Assembly (NCBI RefSeq): GCF_029255145.1
Contig: NZ_JAPUVQ010000117.1
Coordinates: 1-64,000 of the forward strand
Direction of reading: 5' to 3'
Origin: Accumulibacter sp003538495
GTDB lineage: Bacteria > Pseudomonadota > Gammaproteobacteria > Burkholderiales > Rhodocyclaceae
DNA length: 64,000 bases
In this document: positions 8,122 through 16,206 of the stretch, piece after piece
Position numbering within the stretch: the stretch's first letter is position 1
How the letters are laid out: every line of letters starts with the position of its first letter
Program-made: the position numbers and the translations under genes
Notes under the pieces: model-generated
The model's database searches: none
The model's input: only the letters and a program-made list of their open reading frames with translations
Told to the model about the DNA's origin: nothing

Positions 8122-9069
8122 CTAGCGGAAGCCGGCGGCGCCCGGCGGCGCTTGCCCGCTCACGCTCTGGCGGCCGGGCTGGCGCGGTGCGACCGCCACC
8201 GGCGGCGGCGCGGGTGCCGAGTACTGCGCGACGGCGTACATCCCGTAGCGGGGCGAGAAGATCGCCGGGGGCTTGCCGACGTAGAAGCGGAAGGGCAGCG
8301 AAACCATGGCCAGGCCATTGCCCGTCCGGGCCACGGTCTGCACGACGAAATGCAGGTGCGGCCCGGACGAGTAGCCGGTCGTGCCCGCCAGGCCAATCGG
8401 CGTCCCGGCGGTGACGATCTGACCCGGACGAACGAAGACACCACGGTGTGCCAGGTGCGCGTAGACGGCGATCGTCCCGTCGACGTGCTGGATCCGCACC
8501 TCGTTGGCCTTGCCGATCAGGTCCGGGCTGCGGCCGCCATAGACCTGCCGGGCCTCGGTGAAGATCACCACACCGTCGCGCGCGGCGACCACCGGCGTGC
8601 CTTCGGGCATCCCGATATCGACCGCGTACTGGCTCTCGGCGCTGGTGTGCGTGCTGACCGGGCCGCCAGGAGCCTGGCCGATGTGAAAAGCCTGTCCGTC
8701 GCGATAGGGCAGGCGGTAGAGGGCATCGGCGCTCTGGCGGGCGTTGAGGTCGCCGAGCACCCACGAACTCCGGGTGCTGAAGTTGTAAGGTGCGCCCGGC
8801 GTCGCTGGCCGAATCCGTGCCAGCTCGACGCTGCCGCCACCCGCGGGAAGCACGGCGACCAGCGGCAACGGGCGATCCGCGGAAATGTTGCGCGAGCCGG
8901 CGATCGCCACGCTCACCGACACCGGCGCCGGGCCGCCGTTGCGGGCGACGATACGGTGGCCAGCGCTTTCCCTCTCGACGGCGATGGCGAACGGGTAGTC
9001 CTGCTGATCGGCAAACAGGCTCGAACAGCACGACACGATGGCCATGACAAGGAGGGCGCGCTTGGGCAC
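8122..9069 (-). CDS. M23 (LytM) family peptidase-like protein
   Basis: About 315 residues with a hydrophobic N-terminal export signal (ALLVMAIVSCCSSLFA) if the GTG at 9069 is used; an ATG at 9123 would add 18 residues ahead of it. A periplasmic LytM/M23 domain spans roughly residues 140-270: AVDIGMPEGTPVVAARDG, HVDGTIAVYAHL and GTTGYSSGPHLHF. The HxH zinc ligands are present, but the first ligand position (His in HxGxD) is Gln in QYAVD. Such proteins may be inactive peptidoglycan hydrolases or regulators. The tail is Pro/Ala-rich. It stands alone, convergent with nothing obvious. Confidence 0.8.
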   Translation of the reverse strand: MPKRALLVMAIVSCCSSLFADQQDYPFAIAVERESAGHRIVARNGGPAPVSVSVAIAGSRNISADRPLPLVAVLPAGGGSVELARIRPATPGAPYNFSTRSSWVLGDLNARQSADALYRLPYRDGQAFHIGQAPGGPVSTHTSAESQYAVDIGMPEGTPVVAARDGVVIFTEARQVYGGRSPDLIGKANEVRIQHVDGTIAVYAHLAHRGVFVRPGQIVTAGTPIGLAGTTGYSSGPHLHFVVQTVARTGNGLAMVSLPFRFYVGKPPAIFSPRYGMYAVAQYSAPAPPPVAVAPRQPGRQSVSGQAPPGAAGFR

Positions 9070-9254
9070 GGCGTTCTCGGGAGTTCGGGATGCGCCGATG
9101 ATACAGTACCGGCCCGGCGGCACGCGCCGCTACCGGCCGGCGGCTTGCGGACCGGCGTTCATGGCGGTCACGGCGCAGGCGAGGCGAGGCCATCGCGCTG
9201 CCAAGACATTGGTCCGGTATCATGCCTGGCAGACCAGACCACGGAGGGCGCGCC

Positions 9255-10331
9255 ATGACCACCCACAACATCGCCGTCATCGCCGGCGACGGCATCGGCC
9301 GGGAAGTGATGCCGGAAGGCTTGCGCGTGCTCGAAGCCGCCGCCGGCAGGTTCGCCCTCGACCTGCGGTTCACGACCATCGACTGGGCCAACTGCGATTA
9401 TTACCTGGAGCACGGCGAGATGATGCCGGCGGACTGGTTCGAGCAGCTCGGGGGCTTCGACGCGATCTACTTTGGCGCCGCCGGCTGGCCGGCCACGGTG
9501 CCCGACCACATCTCGCTGTGGGGGTCGCTGCTCAAGTTCAGGCGTGGCTTCGACCAGTACGTGAACCTCCGCCCGGTGCGCCTGATGCCTGGCGTGCCCT
9601 GCCCGCTGGCCAACCGCCGGGTTGGCGACATCGACTTCTACGTCGTCCGCGAGAACACCGAAGGCGAGTATTCGGCGGTCGGCGGGCGGATCTTCGAAGG
9701 CACCGACCGGGAAACCGTGCTGCAGGAATCGATCTTCACCCGCAAGGGCGTGGACCGCATCCTGAAGTACGCTTTCGAGCTCGCGCAGCGCCGCCCCGCG
9801 AAACACCTGACCTCGGCCACCAAGTCCAACGGCATGGCGATCAGCATGCCCTACTGGGACGAGCGGGTCGAAGCGATGGCTGCGCGCTACCCGGAAGTGC
9901 GCTGCGACAAGTACCACATCGACATCCTCTGCGCCCGTTTCGTGCTGAGCCCCGAGCGCTTCGACGTGGTGGTCGCCTCCAACCTCTTCGGCGACATCCT
10001 CTCCGACCTCGGACCCGCCTGCGCCGGCACCATCGGCATCGCGCCGTCGGCCAACCTCAACCCGGAACGCGACTTTCCCTCGCTCTTCGAACCCGTGCAT
10101 GGATCGGCGCCGGACATCTGCGGCCGCGGCATCGCCAACCCGATCGGCATGATCTGGTCCGGGGCGATGATGCTCGACTTCCTCGGCCGGGGAGACGCCC
10201 GTCACGGCGCCGCGCACGACGGCATTCTGCGCGCCATCGAGACGGTGCTCGTGGAAGGCCCGCGGACGCCGGACATGGGCGGCACCGCGAGCACCCGCGA
10301 CGTCGGCCTGGCGATAGCCGGCGCGCTGTGA
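9255..10331 (+). CDS. Tartrate/D-malate dehydrogenase (isocitrate/isopropylmalate dehydrogenase family)
   Basis: A 358-residue cytosolic NAD-dependent beta-hydroxyacid oxidative decarboxylase. Seen: IAGDGIGREVMPEG at the N-terminus, the substrate-binding VVRENTEGEYS loop, the metal-binding region SNLFGDILSDLG, and FEPVHGSAPDICGRGIANP near the C-terminus, all typical of TtuC/DmlA. The YVNLRPVRL segment fits tartrate or D-malate dehydrogenases better than LeuB. A GGAGGG ribosome binding site at 9243-9248 supports ATG 9255. It converges on a LysR regulator, which might control it although the orientation is not the usual divergent one. The exact substrate cannot be told from sequence. Confidence 0.85.
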   Translation: MTTHNIAVIAGDGIGREVMPEGLRVLEAAAGRFALDLRFTTIDWANCDYYLEHGEMMPADWFEQLGGFDAIYFGAAGWPATVPDHISLWGSLLKFRRGFDQYVNLRPVRLMPGVPCPLANRRVGDIDFYVVRENTEGEYSAVGGRIFEGTDRETVLQESIFTRKGVDRILKYAFELAQRRPAKHLTSATKSNGMAISMPYWDERVEAMAARYPEVRCDKYHIDILCARFVLSPERFDVVVASNLFGDILSDLGPACAGTIGIAPSANLNPERDFPSLFEPVHGSAPDICGRGIANPIGMIWSGAMMLDFLGRGDARHGAAHDGILRAIETVLVEGPRTPDMGGTASTRDVGLAIAGAL

Positions 10332-10458
10332 TGCCGGCAGCGGGCCGCGATGCCCGGCTCGCCAGCCGGGGTGTCTTCGAGCCGGGATCCTGTTGGCGCT
10401 GAACACCTCTGGCTGGGCTCGGCAGGCCGGGCGGCGGCCGGGGATCACCCCCCGCCGC

Positions 10459-11397
10459 TCAGGGCGCGGCGTCGAGACCGGCGTCGAGCGCCACCTCGGC
10501 CTGTAGCCAGGCGGTAAACGCCTGCACCTGCGGCTTGCCGGCGGCCAGCGCCGAGGCGACGACGAAGTAGGCGCGTGGCAGCACCGCCGTCCTGGCCAGC
10601 GGCGGTACCAGCTTCCGGTCGCGAATCAGTTGCCCGATCATCGGCGTGCGGCCGAGGGCAATCCCCTGCCCCGCCATCGCCGCGTGGATCATCTGGTCGT
10701 AGTGCGTGAAATGCAGCGCGCCGGCCGGCTGCAGGTCGGCCACTCCGAGGGCGGTCAGCCAGGTCTCCCAGTCGAGCCAGGAGCCGCGCGCCGAGGGGTA
10801 GTCGAGGTGCAGCAGGACGTGCCGCGACAGGTCGGACGGGGTTTCCAGCCGCTGCGACGGCGCGGCGATCAGCGCCGGACTGCAGACCGGAAAAGCCTCC
10901 TCGCCGAACAGGCTGACCGCTCCGGGCGGTTGCGACTGCGGTATCCCGTAGCGGATCGCGACGTCGATCCGGGCGCGCTCGAGGTCGAGGACGTCGTTCG
11001 TCGCCGCGATCCTGAGCTCGATTTGCGGATGCAGCGCGCGCAGCCGCTGCAGGCGGGGAATCAGCCACAGCGACGCCAGGCCCGGGGTGGTGGTGACGGT
11101 GAGCATCCCCGGCGGCGGCTCGCGGTGCAGCCTGGCGACCGTGCGCCGCAAGCGGTCGAGCACCTCGGCGGTCACCCGGTAGAGATCCTGTCCGGCGTCG
11201 GTCAGCCGCAGCGCGCGCGTCCTGCGCTCGAACAGCGCGCAGCCGAGGCGCTCTTCGAGGGTCTTGATCTGGCGGCTCACCGCCGACTGCGTCAGGAACA
11301 GCTCGGCCGCCGCGCGGGTGAACGAAAGCGTCCGCGCTGCCGCCTCGAAAGCCGGCAGGAGGTCCAGCGGCGGCAGCTCAAAACGTCTGGCAGTCAT
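10459..11397 (-). CDS. LysR-family transcriptional regulator (GcvA-like)
   Basis: A 312-residue regulator. The N-terminal winged helix-turn-helix is clear (LSFTRAAAELFLTQSAVSRQIKTL, residues about 25-48), followed by a LysR effector domain with GLASLWLIPRL and VDVAIRYG-like segments characteristic of the GcvA/AmpR branch. ATG 11397 begins a standard-length protein; the open frame continuing to 11943 is antisense to the DUF2917 gene and is rejected. It is divergent from the DUF2917 gene, separated by about 140 bp, which is a usual LysR target arrangement. Confidence 0.85.
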   Translation of the reverse strand: MTARRFELPPLDLLPAFEAAARTLSFTRAAAELFLTQSAVSRQIKTLEERLGCALFERRTRALRLTDAGQDLYRVTAEVLDRLRRTVARLHREPPPGMLTVTTTPGLASLWLIPRLQRLRALHPQIELRIAATNDVLDLERARIDVAIRYGIPQSQPPGAVSLFGEEAFPVCSPALIAAPSQRLETPSDLSRHVLLHLDYPSARGSWLDWETWLTALGVADLQPAGALHFTHYDQMIHAAMAGQGIALGRTPMIGQLIRDRKLVPPLARTAVLPRAYFVVASALAAGKPQVQAFTAWLQAEVALDAGLDAAP

Positions 11398-11539
11398 TCC
11401 ATTTACGCATCCATAGCGTTCCCAGATACCGTTTGTGTAAATGCTCCGCCGCGCCAAGAATGTTTCGCACGGGGAGAGAACGGGCAGCCGCACCAGAGTC
11501 CTTATACATTCCCCGTTTTCATGGGTCAAGGAGGCTTGC

Positions 11540-12052
11540 ATGGACAACGATCTGTTTCGGACGGCGACGATCATCGAACCCGGGGCGCTACTGAAGATTC
11601 CTGATGCCATGGGACGGACGATCCTTTGCGCCAGCGGACAGCTATGGCTGACACAGCACCACGACCGCGCGGACATCCTGCTCAACGGCGGCCAGCGATT
11701 CACCTTCAACCGCCCAGGCGACGCCTGCGCGCAAGCCATCGGCCCGACCTCGGCGGCGGTGATCGTCGACAGCGACGCCGCAACGGCGCGGGACAGGCAT
11801 CCGGCGGTCGCCGGCCGCGGCTTGCCGGCGGTCATCGACCGCCTGCTGGCGACACTGCCGCGTCCGCCACACTGGCACGAGCCGGCGCACCCGGCGCGAA
11901 TCTCGCTGCCACAACTGGCGCTCGAAGCGCGGCAGATGCGCACGGCGACGGTCGCCTATCTCGTCGCCCGGGCCGTGGCCACGCTGCGTGCACTGCTCGC
12001 CGGCCGGCGCCGGGGTCGGCGCGCGCCGCGAACGCCCGGTGATGACGGCTAG
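11540..12052 (+). CDS. DUF2917 domain protein
   Basis: A 170-residue protein whose first 85 residues fit DUF2917, a short beta-rich domain with LLKIPDAMGRTILCASGQLWLTQ and DILLNGGQRF. The rest is Ala/Arg-rich and low-complexity. A strong AAGGAGG at 11528-11534 supports ATG 11540. It lies divergently from a GcvA-like LysR gene, a pairing commonly seen in Betaproteobacteria, so regulation by that LysR protein is likely. The function of the domain is unknown. Its stop overlaps the stop of the convergent SRPBCC gene by four bases. Confidence 0.75.
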   Translation: MDNDLFRTATIIEPGALLKIPDAMGRTILCASGQLWLTQHHDRADILLNGGQRFTFNRPGDACAQAIGPTSAAVIVDSDAATARDRHPAVAGRGLPAVIDRLLATLPRPPHWHEPAHPARISLPQLALEARQMRTATVAYLVARAVATLRALLAGRRRGRRAPRTPGDDG

Positions 12053-12495
12053 CCCGGAATGTCGGGCTCGACCAGGGCCGCCAACTGCGTGAGTGATTCC
12101 TGCCAACCGAGGTAGCACATCTCCAGGGGAACGGCGTCGGGGAGGCCGCTTTGGGTGATGGTCAACTCGGTGCCACAGAGTACCGGCCTCAGCGAGACGG
12201 TCACCGCCATCACACCCGGCAGGTTCGGATCATCGAACCTGTCGGTGTACCGGATCAACTCGCCCGGGAGCAATTCGACGTACTCCCCGCCGAACGAGTG
12301 TCCATTGCCGGTCGAGAAGTTATGGAACGACATCCGGAAGGTGCCGCCGACGCGGGCATCCAGGTGATCAACGTCGCACGTGAAGCCGTGCGGGGGAAGC
12401 CACTTGGCGATGGCGCTGGCCTCGAGAAAGGCACGATAGACCTTCTCCGGCCTGGTGCGGAGCACGCGATGGAGGCGGACGGTACGCTCGGACAT
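12049..12495 (-). CDS. SRPBCC (AHSA1-like) family protein
   Basis: A 148-residue START/AHSA1-like fold protein. The opening RLHRVLRTRPEKVYRAFLEA, then AKWLPPHGFTCDV, GGTFRMSF, and the C-terminal GWQESLTQLAALVEP are standard for the activator of Hsp90 ATPase-like family. Bacterial members bind small hydrophobic ligands or act in ArsR-linked stress modules; no specific role can be read here. The length is complete for the family. Confidence 0.85.
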   Translation of the reverse strand: MSERTVRLHRVLRTRPEKVYRAFLEASAIAKWLPPHGFTCDVDHLDARVGGTFRMSFHNFSTGNGHSFGGEYVELLPGELIRYTDRFDDPNLPGVMAVTVSLRPVLCGTELTITQSGLPDAVPLEMCYLGWQESLTQLAALVEPDIPG

Positions 12496-13199
12496 GGTTT
12501 GCTTTCCTTGTGGTCTGGGCCGGTGAACGGCTTCCGGGCTTGATCGATTGGGACGATTGCGCCGCAGGTTCGCGGTGCGGCGCGGTGCCGGTTAACTTTC
12601 GTGGGGCGCGGCTTGAGGAAGGTGGCGGCGTTTTCGATCGGCTCCAGCATCGACGGAGCCAATGCCTGCACGCAGTTGGCCGGGTCCGCGAACGCACAAC
12701 GGGTGACGCTTGCCCGCGCCCAGGGAGCCGCGTGAATGCCGTTGCCAGCGGCAACCGAGCCCACCTCAACGACCACCGACGCAATCGACACCAAGGCAGG
12801 AACAGCCTACGACTCAACGGCCAGCGGCACTCCCATGCGGTCGCCATGCTGGAAGATGGGTCACGGCGCAACTATACCGCGTCGATCATTCCGTGGGTCA
12901 AGACATTGGCCGGGACCACCAGGTGGCCAGTACGTTCTGCCCAATCGACGACGCAGCAGGGTTGCGCGCACGCCGGCCGTGACTTCTTCGATGAACGCGG
13001 CCCAGGTCGACCCGAGGGGGATCGGGTCGTTCGAACTCCGCCGGGGCCATCTACAGGCCGGCGACGGCCGGGTACCGGCCGATGCGTTCGAGGACGGCGG
13101 AGAGGATCTTGCCGGCTGCGTCCTTCATCTTCGACAGGCCGGGAAAGCCGAAGCGAGGCACGTCGCGTGGCGTCCGGTCGACGGCGAGCAGCCTGGAGT
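12496..13199. other. Stretch without a convincing gene
   Basis: About 700 bases between the SRPBCC gene and the nifN remnant. Open frames exist on both strands but are compositionally poor and match nothing I recognise. The minus strand just below 13205 contains a short protein-like segment (KDAAGKILSAVLERIGRYP) ending in a stop at about 13053, which could be another scrap of the former nif cluster. The stretch is probably decayed DNA. Confidence 0.5.
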
Positions 13200-13745
13200 T
13201 CATGATGTTGGCTCCGGATCAGGGTGGCGAGATCGAAAAGGGTCTGCCGTGTGCCACGGTAGCCCAGCCAGGTGCGGGCATATCCGCCCGCCAGGTCGTA
13301 CTGCGGGAAGCCCGCGCGCAGCAACGGCAGGGCGAGCCACCTTGCGCTCCCAAGTGCGTGCGAATTGCCGGTCAGCAGCTGCGCGCGAAACCAAGCGAGA
13401 ACCGGCAATCGACCATCGCGTCCTGCAACCGGGCGCGCTGGCGCGACTCCTGCCGGCAGCGGCCGCTCGGAAACCGCCGCCAGCGCCTGCGTAAAGTCGT
13501 CGCAGGCGTCGAGGCCCAGCAGCCCCGGGAAACGATGATCGGGCACCCCGGTTGCCGCTTTCAGAAGGTCAGCCGCGGTATTCAGCGACGCGCCGATGAC
13601 CAAGGTGGCGATCGCTTCGCCCATGGTCGCGATTTCCGCGCGCGGCGTGCCGCCGATGGTCAGCGGTGAGCACTCGGCTTCGACCAGATGACCGTCGAGC
13701 GAATCGGCGATGTCCGGAACGACGACTGGACGCAGTCCGAAGGCT
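13200..13745 (-). pseudogene. nifN: nifN remnant (nitrogenase cofactor scaffold subunit)
   Basis: Minus-strand coding sequence reads FGLRPVVVPDIADSLDGHL, then SPLTIGGTPRAEIATMGEA, GLLGLDACDDFTQALAAVS, and finally LLRAGFPQYDLAGGYARTW and GTRQTLFDLATLI. These are NifN segments in the right order. The N-terminal half is missing, the part between about residues 65 and 75 of the remnant has lost a large internal block, and no start codon belongs to the gene. NifN with NifE forms the scaffold on which FeMo-cofactor is built, so the product would be non-functional. The 5' break at about 13745 abuts the broken 5' side of nifA on the other strand. Confidence 0.75.
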
Positions 13746-14295
13746 TCTCGCGGTGCAGCCGGCCGAGCCGGAAGACGGCCTGCTCGAGGAGTGCGACCTG
13801 CTGCGCCGCGCCGTCTGCCATCAGTTCGGCTTCGACAACATGGTCGGTCGTTCGGCGGTCATGCGCCGCGTGTGCAAGCTCGGCCTCAGCGACATCGCGC
13901 AGCGCCGGCTGGCCAATCACGACTGGCCGGGGAACGTGCGCGAACTTGAAAAACGTCTCGAACGCGCGGCCATGCTCTGCGTGAGCGGTCGTATCGACGT
14001 CGACCTGATCGGCTTTTCGAGTGCCCGCGAACGCCCAGCGGCAAGGTCGCAACGCGGCCAGAGCGCAAGCGTAACGAGCCGCAGTTCGGGCACGCGCCCG
14101 GGCACGGGTTCCGGGATCGATATCGACGGCCCCGATCTGTCGGAGAAAGACCGGGTCATTGCCGCGCTCGAACGGGCCGGCCGAGTGCAGGCAGGCCAAG
14201 GAGGCGCCCATCCCGGGCATGACGCCGCGCCAGATCGCCTAGCGTATCCCGACCCTGGCGATCGACGTGAAACAGTTCCGAGTACCGCCGCGGAA
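13740..14295 (+). pseudogene. nifA: nifA remnant (sigma-54 activator of nif genes)
   Basis: The plus strand preserves the end of the GAF domain (VQPAEPEDGLLEE), the first lines of the AAA+ domain (FGFDNMVGRSAVMRRV), then jumps to its end (LANHDWPGNVRELEKRLERA). Between them the Walker A, GAFTGA and Walker B blocks are deleted. The Fis-type C-terminal helix-turn-helix starts as SEKDRVIAALERAG, shifts frame near 14190, and continues as MTPRQIA, a TAG stop where Tyr is expected, then RIPTLAIDVKQF. It cannot encode an activator able to contact sigma-54. Confidence 0.75.
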
Positions 14296-14430
14296 CCCCT
14301 GGTTGCGGAGCGGGTTCCGGCTTGCGGCAAGGCGAGCGCGTCAGGCGGAGGCCGAGGCGGGCATCTGGCGGGAAGGCGTGGCTGCTGACGCGCCACCGGG
14401 GGGGAACGACCGCAGGAGTCGGTGCCAAAT

Positions 14431-14446
14431 TGTCGGGAATCCGACA
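14431..14446 (+). promoter_or_regulatory. NifA upstream activator sequence TGT-N10-ACA
   Basis: TGT at 14431-14433 and ACA at 14444-14446 with exactly ten bases between them, inside a palindrome TTGTCGG-GAAT-CCGACAA. This is the textbook NifA binding site. It lies about 43 bp upstream of the -24 element, closer than the usual 80-150 bp. Confidence 0.75.
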
Positions 14447-14488
14447 ATCCCGCGAACAAGGAAGCCGCTGAATCTTCAGTCCCCCAGT

Positions 14489-14503
14489 TGGCACGCCACT
14501 TGC
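14489..14503 (+). promoter_or_regulatory. Sigma-54 (-24/-12) promoter of the nifF operon
   Basis: TGGCACG-CCAC-TTGC matches the RpoN consensus fully, with GG at 14490-14491 and GC at 14502-14503 in the required spacing. The nearest downstream start is ATG 14537, so the transcript would carry the nifZ-like stub and nifF. Confidence 0.85.
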
Positions 14504-14536
14504 TTCACAAAGACCATGGCCCAACAGGAGATCATC

Positions 14537-14662
14537 ATGACAGCTATTCCCCTTCAGACCGGCGATCTGGTCTTCGCCGCCGAGGACGTCTTCAACGATG
14601 GCGGCGATCCTGTCGGCCGCCTGCCCGAAGAACTGACGCAAGACCCGCTCCCGCCGGCGTGA
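14537..14662 (+). CDS. Short NifZ-like protein (truncated)
   Basis: A 41-residue frame beginning MTAIPLQTGDLVFAAEDVFN and continuing DGG, which resembles the opening strand of NifZ-type proteins (GD-V-A--D--NDG). Family members are longer, so the gene has lost its 3' part or been fused to the nifF leader. A GGAG ribosome binding site precedes the ATG. The stop overlaps a possible GTG start of the flavodoxin. NifZ assists nitrogenase P-cluster assembly; a 41-residue piece is unlikely to. Confidence 0.45.
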   Translation: MTAIPLQTGDLVFAAEDVFNDGGDPVGRLPEELTQDPLPPA

Positions 14663-14667
14663 CGACG

Positions 14668-15204
14668 ATGGCCAACAAAATCGGCATTTTCTTCAGCAGC
14701 GAGACTGGACGCACCGGACTGGTCGCGCAGTACATGGCCAAGAGTCTGGGTGGCGTTGCCGCCTCGCCGGTCAATATCGTCGACGCAACGCCGGCCGCCT
14801 TTCTCGCCCACGACGCACTGATCCTTGGCAGTCCGACGCATGGCAGTGGCCTGCCACACGGTCCCGCCCTCGGCGTGTGCCCGGCTCCCTGGCAAACGTT
14901 CCTGGCGCAGCTCTCGGGCGCCGATCTGTCCGGCAAAGTGGCGGCGATCTACGGCGTCGGCGACCAGAAGCACTACCCCGGTGCATTCGTCAACGCCATC
15001 GCCGTCATTCAGGGCGCGCTGCTGGCCGGCGGCGCGCGCGTCGTCGGTCGCTGGCCGACCGCCGGCTACGATTTCACCGCCTCAAAGGCCGTGGACCGCG
15101 GACAATTCGTCGGGCTGGCTCTTGACCAGGTCAACCAGCCGGGGTTGACCGGACAACGCGTGGAAAGCTGGCTCGCGCAAATCCGCGGCGAGCTGCTGCG
15201 GTGA
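14668..15204 (+). CDS. nifF: Flavodoxin, NifF-type
   Basis: A 178-residue flavodoxin: FMN phosphate-binding loop FFSSETGRTG at residues 7-16, ILGSPTHGSG in the 50s loop, and the isoalloxazine loop around IYGVGDQKHYPGAF. The GYDFTASKAVDRGQFVGLAL segment and C-terminal VESWLAQIR are characteristic of the long-chain nif flavodoxins, which donate electrons to nitrogenase reductase. Reading frame and length appear complete. It is the only apparently intact gene in the nif remnant, directly behind the sigma-54 promoter. Whether anything still activates that promoter is open. Confidence 0.8.
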   Translation: MANKIGIFFSSETGRTGLVAQYMAKSLGGVAASPVNIVDATPAAFLAHDALILGSPTHGSGLPHGPALGVCPAPWQTFLAQLSGADLSGKVAAIYGVGDQKHYPGAFVNAIAVIQGALLAGGARVVGRWPTAGYDFTASKAVDRGQFVGLALDQVNQPGLTGQRVESWLAQIRGELLR

Positions 15205-15205
15205 C

Positions 15206-15522
15206 CCACTTATTGCCGCGGCTGGTCTCGCTGCCGACGCGCAGATTCCGGCGCAATCGGAGAAGGAAGGCCACGCGCCCGGCGGCAGTCGCTTTACCTA
15301 CGCCACCGGTCGCCTCGCACTGTGCTCTGCAGAACGGAACAGGGTCGATGGCCGGGGTGGAGTATTGAGGCATCGATCGTCCCCGCCAGCATGCACCTGC
15401 CCATCCGCCAGGACGCCGTGCTGCTCAACACCGGCGGCGACAAAGCCGCGGTCGGCGCACTGCTCGCGTACCTGAAGGGCGACACGGCGAGGGCGATCAT
15501 CAAGTCCTATGGTTACGCGCTA
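15206..15522 (+). pseudogene. modA: modA remnant (molybdate-binding protein)
   Basis: Directly after nifF a frame reads a signal-peptide-like LIAAAGLAADAQIP, then SRFTYATGRLALCSAERNRV, which is the middle of ModA, followed after a frame change by MHLPIRQDAVLLNTGGDKAA and ALLAYLKGDTARAIIKSYGY, the ModA C-terminus. Large parts between these blocks are missing. ModA is the periplasmic molybdate receptor of the ModABC transporter, which supplies nitrogenase; here it is broken. Confidence 0.65.
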
Positions 15523-15531
15523 GCGCGGCCA

Positions 15532-15979
15532 GGGTGTCGTCGGCGCCATCGTCGCGCCGCCGCTGGTGCCGCCGCCGACCGTCCTCGGTTTCTACCTGCT
15601 GCTCGCGCTGGGGCCGCACGGGCCGGTCGGGCGCTTCACCGAGTCGCTCGGCATCGGCCTGCCTCCATTCACCTTTACCGGCCTGGTCATCGGCTCGGTG
15701 TTCTACTCGTTGCCCTTCGTCGTGCAACCGATCCAGAACGTTTTCGAAGCCATCGGCGCGCGCCCGCTGGAAGCTGCGACGCTGCGCGCCAGCCCGCGCG
15801 ATGCCTTCCGGTCGGTCGCCTTGCCGCTCGCCCGGCCGGGCATCGTCACCGGTGCGATCGTCGACGTCGCCGGTGAACCGCTGCTCGCCCGCATCACCCG
15901 GCGTTCGGCCGACAAGCTCGGAATCGGCCCCGCCCTGGCGCTGCAGGCACAGATCAAGGCCGTCGCGCTGCTCGCCTGA
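15532..15979 (+). pseudogene. modB: modB-modC fusion remnant (molybdate ABC transporter)
   Basis: An open frame of about 138 codons starts inside ModB (VLGFYLLLALGPHGPVGRF, FTGLVIGSVFYSLPFVVQP, ALPLARPGIVTGAI) and then, without a stop, becomes the C-terminal TOBE-type end of ModC (EPLLARITRRSADKLG, LQAQIKAVAL). The transmembrane C-terminus of ModB and the whole ATPase domain of ModC are deleted. The N-terminal membrane part of ModB is also absent. It is not functional as a transporter; the fusion frame is a deletion scar. Confidence 0.7.
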
Positions 15980-16063
15980 AGCGGCCACGGGAGGACACGA
16001 ACCGGGCAGGAAACGACGCGCCAGCACGGTGCAGGAATGCCGCGTCCAGGCCCGCGATGCACC

Positions 16064-16095
16064 GCCTTATGGCGCCGTTAGCGACGCCATAAGGC
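16064..16095. repeat. 11-bp perfect inverted repeat
   Basis: GCCTTATGGCG (16064-16074) and CGCCATAAGGC (16085-16095) with a 10-bp spacer, between the mod remnant and the next gene. There is no T-run on either side, so it is not a clear intrinsic terminator. It could be a terminator relic or an operator for the gene at 16207. Confidence 0.5.
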
Positions 16096-16206
16096 CGCGA
16101 GAAAAATTCGCCAACAAAAGCAGCGGCGTAGGAAGCGGGGCGAGCGCTGCCAAGCGAGCATGATTCTTGCTGGAGTTAGGACATCCGGTATCCGAAACTC
16201 ACGCCA

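Noticed and set aside
6930..9100. CRISPR array near cas2 and csx16
   Set aside because: I looked for regularly spaced 25-40 bp repeats around these genes and found none.
8033..9391. A 553-codon minus frame covering the M23 region and csx16
   Set aside because: Its upstream two thirds are a shadow of the M23 gene in another frame; only the last 100 codons (Csx16) are real.
11398..11943. Extended start of the GcvA-like LysR protein
   Set aside because: The extension is antisense to the DUF2917 gene, and the helix-turn-helix lies at the normal distance from ATG 11397.
12255..12794. 180-codon minus frame upstream of the SRPBCC gene
   Set aside because: Half of it overlaps SRPBCC coding sequence in another frame, and the rest shows no recognisable domain.
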